From positions 1 through 64,000 of the forward strand of contig CACORF010000004.1 in NCBI GenBank assembly GCA_902629505.1: DNA of 64,000 bases, in the 5' to 3' direction. The stretch is from an uncultured Bacteroidota bacterium. Lineage in GTDB: Bacteria; Bacteroidota; Bacteroidia; Flavobacteriales; Flavobacteriaceae. Both the position numbers and the translations under genes were made by a program. Below the pieces are notes generated by a model that saw only the letters and a list, made by a program, of their open reading frames with translations, made no database searches and had not been told where the DNA came from. Numbering within the stretch: the first letter of the stretch is position 1; each line of letters begins with the position of its first letter. This document shows, piece after piece, positions 10,681 to 20,694 of this stretch.

Positions 10681-11955
10681 ATGCTTTCAGTTGATCAAAT
10701 TTCTAATAATAAAGAGGAAACACTCATAGGTTTAAAAAAAAGAGGCTTTAAAGATTTGGCTGTTATTGATAAAATAATAGATCTTAATGTCTCTCGTAAA
10801 AAAATCCAACAGGAGTTAGATCAAATTCTATTCGAATCAAATAATATATCTAAAGAAATAGCCGAAACGTTTAAATCTGGAAGTGATAACAGTAATGTTT
10901 CTTCTCTAAAATTGAAGTCAGGTGATTTAAAAATAAAATCTAAGTCTTTGTCAGATCAACTTGAAAAAACAAAATCAGATATTTTTGAATTATTAACTTC
11001 TATTCCGAATATTCCAGACAGTGAGGTACCTGAAGGTTTAAGTTTAGATAAAAATATTGAGGTTTACAGGAGTAGTGAAAATCCAGAATCTGAAGAAAAG
11101 TTAAAGAATCATTGGGATTTAGCAAAGGAATATAATATAATTGATTTTGAACTTGGAAGTAAGATTACTGGATCTGGTTTCCCCGTATATATTGGAAAAG
11201 GAGCAAAACTTCAAAGAGCATTAATTAACTTTTTTCTTGATAAAAATACATCAGCTGGATACACTGAATACCAAGTACCAAATATTGTAAATTCTGATTC
11301 AGCCTTTGCAACAGGACAACTGCCAGATAAAGATGGTCAAATGTATTATATAAATGAAGATAATTTTTATTTGATCCCAACCGCTGAGGTGCCTCTTACA
11401 AATATTTACAGGAATAAAATTTTATCGGTAGATGAACTACCAGTTTTGCTAACTGGATATACTCCATGTTTTAGAAGAGAAGCTGGAAGCTATGGTTCAG
11501 AAGTAAGAGGACTTAATAGACTGCATCAATTTGATAAAGTTGAGATCGTCAGGCTTGAACATCCTGATAAATCAAATCAAGCCCTTTCAGAGATGAAGGA
11601 TCACATAAAGAAAATTTTAGCTGAACTTGAGGTTGATTTTAGAATTCTTAACCTATGCGCAGGAGATCTTGGATTTACATCTTCTATAACATATGATTTT
11701 GAAATATTTTCAAAAGGTCAAAAAAAATGGTTGGAAGTTAGCTCTGTATCAAACTTTAAATCTTACCAATCAAACCGTCTAAACCTTAAGTATAAAAATA
11801 AAGATGGTAAAAATGTGCTATTACATACTCTGAATGGAAGTTCTTTAGCACTTCCAAGAGTTATGGCGGGACTAATTGAGAACAATCAAGGTAATAAGGG
11901 AATTCAGATTCCGAAAGCATTAGTTCCATATACTGGATTTGATTTAATCAATTAG
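10681..11955 (+). CDS. serS: serine--tRNA ligase
   Basis: N-terminal coiled coil; LIPTAEVPLTNIY, CFRREAGSYGSEVRGLNRLHQFDKVEIV, LNGSSLALPRVMAGLIEN. Confidence 0.96.
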   Translation: MLSVDQISNNKEETLIGLKKRGFKDLAVIDKIIDLNVSRKKIQQELDQILFESNNISKEIAETFKSGSDNSNVSSLKLKSGDLKIKSKSLSDQLEKTKSDIFELLTSIPNIPDSEVPEGLSLDKNIEVYRSSENPESEEKLKNHWDLAKEYNIIDFELGSKITGSGFPVYIGKGAKLQRALINFFLDKNTSAGYTEYQVPNIVNSDSAFATGQLPDKDGQMYYINEDNFYLIPTAEVPLTNIYRNKILSVDELPVLLTGYTPCFRREAGSYGSEVRGLNRLHQFDKVEIVRLEHPDKSNQALSEMKDHIKKILAELEVDFRILNLCAGDLGFTSSITYDFEIFSKGQKKWLEVSSVSNFKSYQSNRLNLKYKNKDGKNVLLHTLNGSSLALPRVMAGLIENNQGNKGIQIPKALVPYTGFDLIN

Positions 11956-11958
11956 ATT

Positions 11959-12744
11959 ATGCAAGGAGATGTTAATCCAAAAAAATTCCTGGGTCAACAC
12001 TTTTTAATTGATGATAATATTTCCAAAAAAATAGTTGACAACATCAATTTCAAAAAATTCAAAAAAGTTATTGAAATAGGACCTGGGAAAGGGGCTCTAA
12101 CAAAGCATCTACTTCATATTAAAGATATACTTACTTTGATTGAGGTTGATAATGAATCCGTTGTTTTTCTCAAAAATGAGTTTATTAATGAGAAACTTGA
12201 TATAATTGAAAATGATTTCTTAAAGTTTGACATTCAGTCAGCATACCCATCAGAAGAAAACATATTAATTATTGGAAACTTTCCATATAATATTTCATCT
12301 CAAATATTATTTAAATCTATAGATAATTATAAGTCTGTAAAGGCAATTATAGGAATGTTTCAAAAGGAAGTTGCAGAAAGAATAATTAGTAAAAATAACT
12401 CTAAGCAGTACGGAATATTATCTGTTAAGACACAACTATTTTATGATACTAAAATTTTATTTGATGTTTCACCTAATGTTTTTTTTCCAAAACCTAAGGT
12501 TAATTCAGCAGTAATTTCATTAACTAGGAAAGAAAATATTAATATTGATTGTGATTTAGAATTATTAGACAGAATAATTAAATTAAGTTTTCAACATAGA
12601 AGAAAAAAAATAAAAAATTCTCTAAAAAAACTTGATATTGAAAAAAATATATTAGAAGATAGTATATTTGAATCAAGGCCCGAGCAACTTACTATTGAAG
12701 AATTTGTCAAATTAACAAAAAAAATAAGTAGTGAGACAATTTAA
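11959..12744 (+). CDS. rsmA: 16S rRNA dimethyladenosine transferase
   Basis: KKFLGQHFLID, VIEIGPGKGALTKHLL, GNFPYNISSQILFK. Confidence 0.95.
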   Translation: MQGDVNPKKFLGQHFLIDDNISKKIVDNINFKKFKKVIEIGPGKGALTKHLLHIKDILTLIEVDNESVVFLKNEFINEKLDIIENDFLKFDIQSAYPSEENILIIGNFPYNISSQILFKSIDNYKSVKAIIGMFQKEVAERIISKNNSKQYGILSVKTQLFYDTKILFDVSPNVFFPKPKVNSAVISLTRKENINIDCDLELLDRIIKLSFQHRRKKIKNSLKKLDIEKNILEDSIFESRPEQLTIEEFVKLTKKISSETI

Positions 12745-14089
12745 AGTCAATGATGAATTAATCAGTAAGATTAAAAAACTTATTAATAATGATGATAAGA
12801 AAAAACTTATTAGTATTCTTGACGAACTCCACTATGCAGATCTTGCCGAGATTTTCGAAGCAATAGAAACTATTGAAGTTATATTTCTTGTTAAAATTTT
12901 TGATAAAGAGAAAATTGCTGATGCATTAGCAGAAATTGATGAGGATTTAAGAGAAATAATTTTAGAAAATCTTTCTGAAAAAGAAATTGCAGAAAAGATA
13001 GAAGAATTAGATACTGATGATGCAACGGATGTAATTTCTGAGTTACCAGAAGAGAGGCAAGAAAGAGTATTCTCACAGATTAAAGATTCAGAATTAACAG
13101 ATGATATTAAGGAGTTATTAAAATATGAAGAAGATACTGCAGGTGGTTTAATGGCTAAAGAGCTTGTTAAAGTCAATGAGAATTTGAATATTTCTAAATG
13201 TCTAGATGAGATAAGAAAACAAGCAAAAAATGTGACAAGAGTTCATTCCATTTATGTTGTTGACTCAAAAAATAAATTAAAAGGAAGGCTTTCCTTAAAA
13301 GATGTTGTTACTGCTAAATCAAGATCTAAAGTTAAAGACATTTTTATTCCAAAAGTGGATTATGTTACAGCTGACCAAGATGGTGAGGAGGTTGCTAAAA
13401 TTATGTCAAAGTATGACCTTGAAGCAATCCCTGTAACCAATAAAAGTAAAACTTTACTTGGAAGAATAACAATTGACGATATCGTTGATTTAATTAGAGA
13501 TGAAGCAGATAAAGATTACCAGTTAGCTGCTGGTATATCATCTGAAGTAGAAGTAAACGATTCTATTTTTCAACTAACTAAGGCAAGATTACCATGGTTA
13601 TTCTTAGGGCTTTTAGGTGGTCTTGGGAGTGTATTTATATTAAAAGATTTTGAACAAATTATGAACCAGCCTGAACTAAGAAATCTATTCTTTTACACGC
13701 CTCTAATAGCTGCAATGGCTGGTAATGTTGGAGTTCAATCGTCAGCAATAATTGTTCAAGGTTTGGCTAATGATCTAGTAAAAGGCTCACTTTTTTCGAG
13801 ACTTTTGAAAGAAGTTGGATTAAGTTTAATTAATGGATTAGCATTAGCAATTATACTAGTAATATTTGGTCAAATTGTAAATCAGGATTTATTTATGAGT
13901 CTGACTATTGCTGGTTCTATGATGGGAGTAATTATTATTGCCGCTTTGGTTGGAACTTTTGTTCCAATTATTTTAGATAGGCAAGGAATTGATCCTGCAA
14001 TTGCAACTGGTCCATTTATCACAACTGCAAATGATATATTTGGAATCTTCTTATTTTTCTACATCGCTAAACTTTCATTAGGTTTTTGA
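12731..14089 (+). CDS. mgtE: magnesium transporter MgtE
   Basis: MgtE N domain, CBS pair, GNVGVQSSAIIVQGLA, GPFITTANDIFGIFLFF. Confidence 0.94.
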   Translation: MRQFKVNDELISKIKKLINNDDKKKLISILDELHYADLAEIFEAIETIEVIFLVKIFDKEKIADALAEIDEDLREIILENLSEKEIAEKIEELDTDDATDVISELPEERQERVFSQIKDSELTDDIKELLKYEEDTAGGLMAKELVKVNENLNISKCLDEIRKQAKNVTRVHSIYVVDSKNKLKGRLSLKDVVTAKSRSKVKDIFIPKVDYVTADQDGEEVAKIMSKYDLEAIPVTNKSKTLLGRITIDDIVDLIRDEADKDYQLAAGISSEVEVNDSIFQLTKARLPWLFLGLLGGLGSVFILKDFEQIMNQPELRNLFFYTPLIAAMAGNVGVQSSAIIVQGLANDLVKGSLFSRLLKEVGLSLINGLALAIILVIFGQIVNQDLFMSLTIAGSMMGVIIIAALVGTFVPIILDRQGIDPAIATGPFITTANDIFGIFLFFYIAKLSLGF

Positions 14090-14496
14090 TGAATATCCTT
14101 ATAATGTGTACGGGTAACTCATGCAGAAGTCAGATTGCACATGGGTTTTTAAACCAATTAACTGATAATTCAATATCTGTTTTTAGTGCAGGAATTGAAA
14201 AACATGGACTCAATAAAAACGCTGTCAGATGCATGTCTGAAATTGGAGTTGATATATCACATCATGAATCTAATCATGTTGACGAATATTCTGATAAAAA
14301 ATTTGATTTTATTATTACAGTCTGCGATCACGCAATGGAATACTGTCCTATAATTATTAATAATGCTAAAAAGATTCACAGAAATTTTAAAGATCCTTCT
14401 AAATTAAATAATGGTCTTTATGGTATTGAATATTCAGAAGTTAGGGACCAAATAAAAAAATTTATCATTGATTTTATCAAAATTGAGTTAAGATGA
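14086..14496 (+). CDS. low-molecular-weight phosphatase-fold arsenate reductase-like protein
   Basis: LIMCTGNSCRSQIAHG P-loop and VCDHAMEYCP resolving cysteines; ATG at 14089 also possible. Confidence 0.85.
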   Translation: MMNILIMCTGNSCRSQIAHGFLNQLTDNSISVFSAGIEKHGLNKNAVRCMSEIGVDISHHESNHVDEYSDKKFDFIITVCDHAMEYCPIIINNAKKIHRNFKDPSKLNNGLYGIEYSEVRDQIKKFIIDFIKIELR

Positions 14497-14973
14497 AAGA
14501 TATTTTTCAATTATTTTTTTATCCATTCTTACAATTTTCCACTGTTCTAAACCATCAATTATTGCTCCAGTTTTCTTATAAAAATCTATAGCTGTTTTAT
14601 TCCAATCTAAAACTGACCATTCGACTCTATTTACTCCTCTATGCTTAGCTTCTAGTAAAAACTCTCTATAAAGTAGGGTCCCAACTCCCCTACCTCTCAT
14701 ATTTTCTGTCACAATTAAATCTTCTAAGTGAAGAGTATCTCCAACCCATGTTGAGTATCTAGGGGTATAAAACGCTAAGCCAACAATTTCAGAATGTAAT
14801 TCTGCCAAAAGACATTCAAACCTTGGATTAGGGCCAAAACCATCTCTGATTAATTCTTCTTCCGTAATTTTAACAGCATCAGGCTCTTTTTCATAAACAG
14901 CTAGTTCAACTAGTAACCTAATTATATCTTTTGAATCTGACGATTTTGCTTTTCTAATCTTAGGAATTTCCAT
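14488..14973 (-). CDS. GNAT family N-acetyltransferase (diamine acetyltransferase-like)
   Basis: LEDLIVTENMRGRGVGTLLYREFLLEAKHRG, VEWSVLDWNKTAIDFYKKTGA. Confidence 0.9.
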   Translation of the reverse strand: MEIPKIRKAKSSDSKDIIRLLVELAVYEKEPDAVKITEEELIRDGFGPNPRFECLLAELHSEIVGLAFYTPRYSTWVGDTLHLEDLIVTENMRGRGVGTLLYREFLLEAKHRGVNRVEWSVLDWNKTAIDFYKKTGAIIDGLEQWKIVRMDKKIIEKYLSS

Positions 14974-14976
14974 ATT

Positions 14977-15747
14977 TCAATTTAAGAAATTAATTACTTT
15001 ACCCAGAAAAAAGGAAGGGTTATCTGCGTGAACCCAATGGCCTGAATTTGGAACTTTTATAATCTCACTATTTGTAAAATATGATTTAATAATAGGTAGA
15101 TCTGAATCCTTTACATAAGTTGATAAATCACCATACATAAACATTGTAGGTTTTTGAAAATTAAAATTATCTTGAAGCTCAAGTGATAACTTATCCTTGA
15201 ACTCATACAAAACATCTATATTGATTTTCAATCCTAAATTATATTGATCTACCCAATATAAATTCTTTAAAAGAAATTGTCTGATTCTCTCATCTTCAAT
15301 ATAATTAGACATATGATTATCTACTTCTTTTCTAGATTTCTTACTATTAAAGTCTATTGATTTTAAACTATCCATTATATTATTATGATGTGGTTTGTAT
15401 TTTTTTGGAATGATATCTACTATTATTATTTTTTCTAATAGATCTGAATATTTTTGAGCAAAAAGCATACTAACATTTCCTCCCATTGAGTGACCAAGTA
15501 AACTGAATTTTTCAATTTTATGAAAATTAGCATAATTTAAAATATCCTCAACCATAATATCAAATGTGAATTCATCATTCCAAAAGCTTTTACCGTGATT
15601 TCTTAAATCAATTAAATGAGTAGTATAATTATTATCTGAAATTTTTTTTGCATGAGATTTCCAATTATCTCCCATGCCTAAAAATCCATGAATTATAAAT
15701 AGATGTCTATCCGAATTTCCAATTAAGTTTGAATGAAGGATTTTCAT
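14977..15747 (-). CDS. alpha/beta hydrolase (YbfF-like esterase)
   Basis: FIIHGFLGMGDNWKSHAKK, IDLRNHGKSFW, LLGHSMGGNVSMLFA. Confidence 0.88.
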   Translation of the reverse strand: MKILHSNLIGNSDRHLFIIHGFLGMGDNWKSHAKKISDNNYTTHLIDLRNHGKSFWNDEFTFDIMVEDILNYANFHKIEKFSLLGHSMGGNVSMLFAQKYSDLLEKIIIVDIIPKKYKPHHNNIMDSLKSIDFNSKKSRKEVDNHMSNYIEDERIRQFLLKNLYWVDQYNLGLKINIDVLYEFKDKLSLELQDNFNFQKPTMFMYGDLSTYVKDSDLPIIKSYFTNSEIIKVPNSGHWVHADNPSFFLGKVINFLN

Positions 15748-16457
15748 TTAAGTATTTCCAAATAGGATTTAATTGTTGGTTCTAAACCATTGTAAAGAGA
15801 CTCTGTTATAAGGGCATGACCAATAGAAACTTCTTTTAAATTGTTTATTGAATCTGAAAAAAATTTCAAATTATTTTGATTTAGATCATGTCCAGCATTT
15901 ATTTCTATACCTATTTCATTTGCTACTTCAGAGCATTTAATATATTGCTCTATCGCTTTATGCTTATCCTTTATAAATTCTTTTGCATAAGGACCTGTAA
16001 ATAATTCAATTCTATCTGCATTTATTTTTTTTGCCCCCTCTAACATTTTTATATCAGGATTAATAAAAATTGAAACTCTAATAGAATTAGACCGAAAATT
16101 ATCAACTATATCCTTTAAAAATGAATAATTAGCTACAGTATCCCATCCTGAATTTGATGTAATTGCATCCACTGAATCTGGAACTAAAGTTACTTGTGCT
16201 GGCTTAACTTCATTAACTAAATCAATGAACTTTTTAATTGGATTTCCTTCAATATTTAATTCACATGATATATTCCTCTTAAGATCCATTGCATCTTGAT
16301 ATCTAACATGTCTTTCATCTGGTCTTGGATGAATTGTTATACCTTGAGCACCAAATTTTATAATATCAATTGCAGTATTCAATAAATTTGGGTAGTCCTC
16401 ACCTCTTGCATTTCTCAAGGTGGCAATTTTATTAATATTTACACTTAAAATTGTCAT
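15744..16457 (-). CDS. pdxJ: pyridoxine 5'-phosphate synthase
   Basis: SVNINKIATLRNARG, GAQGITIHPRPDERHVRYQD, EINAGHDLNQNNL, SIGHALI. Confidence 0.95.
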   Translation of the reverse strand: MTILSVNINKIATLRNARGEDYPNLLNTAIDIIKFGAQGITIHPRPDERHVRYQDAMDLKRNISCELNIEGNPIKKFIDLVNEVKPAQVTLVPDSVDAITSNSGWDTVANYSFLKDIVDNFRSNSIRVSIFINPDIKMLEGAKKINADRIELFTGPYAKEFIKDKHKAIEQYIKCSEVANEIGIEINAGHDLNQNNLKFFSDSINNLKEVSIGHALITESLYNGLEPTIKSYLEILK

Positions 16458-16512
16458 ATTTTAAATAAAAACTTAATTGCAAATATAGTACTTAATAAAG
16501 TTTTAAAAATTG

Positions 16513-16520
16513 TATTTTTG
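16513..16520 (+). promoter_or_regulatory. candidate -7 element TATTTTTG 4 nt before nadK ATG
   Basis: TATTTTTG-cgat-ATG. Confidence 0.5.
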
Positions 16521-16524
16521 CGAT

Positions 16525-17412
16525 ATGAAAATTGCATTATATATTGCTTTTCAGAACAAATCTTCGATTGATTGTTGTATTGAAATAATTAATCTTATTT
16601 CAGATAATAATCAACTTGTTGTCGATTCAAAAATTAAAAATGAAATTGATGAGAAAACATGTGAGAAGCTTGTTTTTTTTGATTCAAATGAAAGAATAGA
16701 TAGTGATATTGACTTCGTTTTTGCTGTAGGTGGTGATGGAACAATTTTAAGATCTATAACATATGTAAAAGATTCAAATGTTCCAATTTTAGGAGTAAAT
16801 ACTGGTAGGCTAGGTTTCTTAACTAGTGTTCAAAAAGAAAGTATAAATGATGCTATTTCACATATTAAAAACAATAAGTTCTCAATTATTAACAGAACTA
16901 TTTTAAAAGTTAATTCAGGCTCTTCTAATAATTCCTTTGCTGATTATCCGTATGCTCTAAATGAAGTTACTATTCAGAGGAAGGACACTACCTCACTTTT
17001 AAATATTTCATGTCAAATCAATGACAAATATTTAACAAATTATTGGTCTGATGGATTGATAGTGTCTACTCCAACTGGGTCTACTGGATATTCACTTAGT
17101 AATGGAGGTTCAATTGTTTCCCCTGAGTCAAATGTAATATTATTAAATCCTATTGCACCTCATAATATTAACATGAGATCATTAGTAATTCCTGATAATT
17201 CAAACATAAAAATAGACATTGAAGGGGATAATGAAATAAACCTTTCTGTTGATTCAAGAATGTATTCTATAAGCTCTTCAAATCAAATTGAAATTTCAAA
17301 AGCTGATTTTACTATTAAAACAATTAAATTTGATGATGACAATTTCTATAAAAGGTTAAGAGAAAAACTTTTCTGGGGGCAAGATATGAGAAATAAAAAC
17401 ATTAATAATTAA
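16525..17412 (+). CDS. nadK: NAD kinase
   Basis: FAVGGDGTILRSI, GVNTGRLGFLTS, TPTGSTGYSLSNGGSIVSP; ATG at 16525 preferred. Confidence 0.95.
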   Translation: MKIALYIAFQNKSSIDCCIEIINLISDNNQLVVDSKIKNEIDEKTCEKLVFFDSNERIDSDIDFVFAVGGDGTILRSITYVKDSNVPILGVNTGRLGFLTSVQKESINDAISHIKNNKFSIINRTILKVNSGSSNNSFADYPYALNEVTIQRKDTTSLLNISCQINDKYLTNYWSDGLIVSTPTGSTGYSLSNGGSIVSPESNVILLNPIAPHNINMRSLVIPDNSNIKIDIEGDNEINLSVDSRMYSISSSNQIEISKADFTIKTIKFDDDNFYKRLREKLFWGQDMRNKNINN

Positions 17413-17413
17413 A

Positions 17414-18121
17414 ATGATTCCAGAGCATACAGCTATAATAATGGATGGAAATGGAAGGTGGGCAGAACAAAAAGGTATGCCAAGAATATTTGGACATCAA
17501 AATGGAGTTTCAGCAGTTAGAAAAATTGTTGAAGCTGCTAATAAGTTTAAAATCAAATATTTAACTCTATTTACTTTTTCGTTGGAAAATTGGGATAGAC
17601 CACAAAGTGAAGTCGATACATTAATGGGTCTTTTAGTTCAAACTCTTGAAGATGAATTTGAAGAAATGCAAAAAAACAACATAAAGCTTAATGCTATTGG
17701 TCAGTTAGATACACTTCCAGATGTTGTAAGAGATAAATTATATTCCATAATAGAAAGTACAAAGCATAACTCAGGTATGATATTAACTCTTGCATTAAGT
17801 TATGGTGGAAAACAAGAAATATTTAAGGCGGTCAGAGAGATTTCAGATAAAGTTAAAAATGATATAATATGTCTTGATAATTTTGATGATTCATTAATTA
17901 ATGACCATCTTTATACAAGGAATTTACCTGATGTTGATCTTCTAATCAGAACAAGTGGAGAGCAAAGAATTAGTAATTTTTTACTTTGGCAAATTGCATA
18001 TGCTGAATTATATTTTACAGATGTTTATTGGCCTGACTTTACTGAAGAAGATTTGGAAAAAGCTATTGTTGAATATCAAAATAGAGAGAGAAGATTTGGA
18101 AAAACGAGTAAACAACTATAA
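17414..18121 (+). CDS. uppS: isoprenyl transferase (undecaprenyl diphosphate synthase)
   Basis: HTAIIMDGNGRWAEQKGMPRIFGHQNG, LTLFTFSLENWDRP, DLLIRTSGEQRISNFLLWQIAYAELYF. Confidence 0.95.
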   Translation: MIPEHTAIIMDGNGRWAEQKGMPRIFGHQNGVSAVRKIVEAANKFKIKYLTLFTFSLENWDRPQSEVDTLMGLLVQTLEDEFEEMQKNNIKLNAIGQLDTLPDVVRDKLYSIIESTKHNSGMILTLALSYGGKQEIFKAVREISDKVKNDIICLDNFDDSLINDHLYTRNLPDVDLLIRTSGEQRISNFLLWQIAYAELYFTDVYWPDFTEEDLEKAIVEYQNRERRFGKTSKQL

Positions 18122-20642
18122 GTCTATAATAACTAAGGCACTTGTAATTCTTATTTTAAGTACTAGTTTTCTTTTATCGCAGGATAATTACAGGAAAGGT
18201 AGCGAATACACTATAGATACAGTTACTGTTGTAGGACTCAAGAATTTTAGTGATAGAACTGTAGTCACATATAGTGGGCTAAGGCAGGGACAAAAGATTC
18301 AAGTCCCTGGAGAAGAGGTTAGTGCTATTCTAAAAAAGCTTTGGAATCTGGAGTTATTCAGTGATGTAAATTTATATGTTACAAATGTTAATAATGATAA
18401 AATCAGTCTGGAAATAAATGTTGATGAGCTTCCCACTCTTTTAAATTATAAGATTAACGGGGTTAAAAAAAGCAAAGCTGAAACTTTTGAGAAAGAAACT
18501 GAATTATCAGAAGGTAAAAGACTTTCTGAGAGTTTTCTTACAAATACGAAAAATTATATTGAAAATGATTTAAAAAAAGATGGTTATTTAAATTCCAGAG
18601 TAAATATTGTCTCAACTCCTGACTCAATTGGATCTAACAGAGTTAATCTTAACATAAATGTTGATAAAGGAGAACGAATTAAGATTAAGAATATAACATT
18701 TTCAGGAAATGAAATTTTTGGTGATTTTAAGTTGAAATCAAAACTAAAAAAAACAAAGAAAAAGTTTCCTCTCAGATTCTGGAAAAAATCAAAATTAATA
18801 GAGTCTGATTACGAAACAGATAAAGAGAATTTAATTTCTTTCTACAAGGAAAAGGGATACAGGGATGCAAGAGTTGAGTTTGATACAATTATAATTAACG
18901 ATGAAAAAACTATTGATATAGCCTTGAATGTAGATGAGGGTAACAAATATTATTTTGGTGATATTAATTACCTTGGAAACAGTTCATATACAGACTTTCA
19001 ACTAGATCAAATTTTAGGTATAAAAAAGGGTGATTCATATAACGGAGTATTGCTTAAAGAAAGGATTCAAGATGATAATCCTGATGCAAATGATCTCTCA
19101 AATTTATATCAAAATAATGGATATCTTTTCTCCTCTGTAAATGCTGTTGAGGTAAGTGCTGAAAATGATACGATTGATTTTGAGATAAGAATTAATGAGG
19201 GTAAACTTGCTAGTTTTAATAAAATATCAGTCGTTGGAAATACCAAAACAAATGATAATGTTATTTATAGAGAATTAAGAATTAAACCAGGTGAACTTTA
19301 CAGTAAAGATAAAGTTGTAAGAACAATTCGTGAAGTTGGTCAACTTGGTTTTTTTGATGCTGAGCAAATAAGCCCTGACTTTAAAAATGTAGATCCAAAT
19401 CAAGGTACCGTCGATATAGAGCTTGGTTTAGTTGAATCAGGGGCAAGTCAAATTGAGCTTCAAGGTGGATATGGTGCTGGAGGATTTATTGGAACTGTAG
19501 GTTTAGCATTTAATAACTTTTCGACGAAAAATATAAGAAACCGAAAGGCATGGAGGCCACTTCCTATGGGTGATGGTCAAACTTTTGCTATACGACTTCA
19601 AACCAGTACTTTCTACAGCACAAGGAGCTTTAGTTTTGTTGAACCATGGTTTGGTGGAAGACAGCCAGTTCAATTTTCTCTTTCTTTATCTTCAACAAAA
19701 CAATATAGATATGATTACTTCACTAGAAGAGCGGATAAAAGCCAGTCTTTTGAAATTGCTGGATTTAATGTTGGATTAGCTAAGAGGCTAAGAGTTCCAG
19801 ATGATTATTTTGTATTATCTCAATCAATTTCATATCAATATTATAACTTACAGAATTACTTCACCGGGCTTTTTACATTTGGAAATGGAGAATCGCATAA
19901 TATTGCTTATAATATTGCTTTATCAAGGAATAATACTTTTACAAATCCTATTTTTCCTGTTGGGGGATCTAGTTTTACATTAAGTGCTAGATTATCTCCT
20001 CCTTATTCATTAATTAGGGGAGATGACTATGCAGATATTGCTGAAAGACCTGAATATCAAGATAATAGTGGAAACCCAATTCAGGCTGAGATAGACCAGG
20101 CAAGATATAGATGGCTTGAATTTTATAAAATAAAGTTTGATGGTAGTTGGTATACAAGATTATTTGGAAAATTCGTGCTCAAAGCTCAGACAGATTTTGG
20201 ATTTTTAGGCACTTACAATAGTAACGTAGGTAATATTCCTTTTGAAAGATTTTATCTTGGTGGAGATGGGATGCAACAGTATGCAATGGATGGTAGAGAA
20301 ACAATAGCTCTTAGGGGTTATGAGAATGGATCACTATCAAGTAGGGATGGATCAATAATATATAATAAGTTTTCTCTTGAATTAAGATACCCTATAAGTC
20401 TTAAACCTAGTGCTTCTGTTTTTGCTTTAAGTTTTCTTGAAGCTGGAAATGGATTTGATGATTTCAAAGACTACAGCCCATTTGATATAAAAAGATCTGC
20501 TGGAATTGGAGTTAGAGTATTTATGCCTGCATTTGGATTACTCGGTATTGATTTCGGTTATGGTTTTGATTCAACAGATTTTTCAAATACAGGTCAAGCA
20601 TCTGGATGGCAAACACACTTTGTAATAGGTCAACAATTTTAA
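18096..20642 (+). CDS. bamA: outer membrane protein assembly factor BamA
   Basis: POTRA repeats, Omp85 barrel, C-terminal F; the track ORF starts inside uppS, but a TTG at 18096 directly precedes a signal peptide (KRVNNYKSIITKALVILILSTSFLLSQ). Start uncertain. Confidence 0.9.
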   Translation: MEKRVNNYKSIITKALVILILSTSFLLSQDNYRKGSEYTIDTVTVVGLKNFSDRTVVTYSGLRQGQKIQVPGEEVSAILKKLWNLELFSDVNLYVTNVNNDKISLEINVDELPTLLNYKINGVKKSKAETFEKETELSEGKRLSESFLTNTKNYIENDLKKDGYLNSRVNIVSTPDSIGSNRVNLNINVDKGERIKIKNITFSGNEIFGDFKLKSKLKKTKKKFPLRFWKKSKLIESDYETDKENLISFYKEKGYRDARVEFDTIIINDEKTIDIALNVDEGNKYYFGDINYLGNSSYTDFQLDQILGIKKGDSYNGVLLKERIQDDNPDANDLSNLYQNNGYLFSSVNAVEVSAENDTIDFEIRINEGKLASFNKISVVGNTKTNDNVIYRELRIKPGELYSKDKVVRTIREVGQLGFFDAEQISPDFKNVDPNQGTVDIELGLVESGASQIELQGGYGAGGFIGTVGLAFNNFSTKNIRNRKAWRPLPMGDGQTFAIRLQTSTFYSTRSFSFVEPWFGGRQPVQFSLSLSSTKQYRYDYFTRRADKSQSFEIAGFNVGLAKRLRVPDDYFVLSQSISYQYYNLQNYFTGLFTFGNGESHNIAYNIALSRNNTFTNPIFPVGGSSFTLSARLSPPYSLIRGDDYADIAERPEYQDNSGNPIQAEIDQARYRWLEFYKIKFDGSWYTRLFGKFVLKAQTDFGFLGTYNSNVGNIPFERFYLGGDGMQQYAMDGRETIALRGYENGSLSSRDGSIIYNKFSLELRYPISLKPSASVFALSFLEAGNGFDDFKDYSPFDIKRSAGIGVRVFMPAFGLLGIDFGYGFDSTDFSNTGQASGWQTHFVIGQQF

Positions 20643-20694
20643 TCGTTTTTTAAAGAAAAATTACGATATTGCAGTCGAAAAATATTTATAGATT

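Noticed and set aside
12832-13176. Antisense ORFs opposite mgtE (114 aa and 61 aa)
   Set aside because: Ser/Leu-rich shadow of the charged MgtE N domain; no promoter or homology cue
20643-20694. Weak inverted repeat (atcg...cgat) between bamA and ompH as a terminator
   Set aside because: Only 4-5 bp arms with a long AT loop; not convincing
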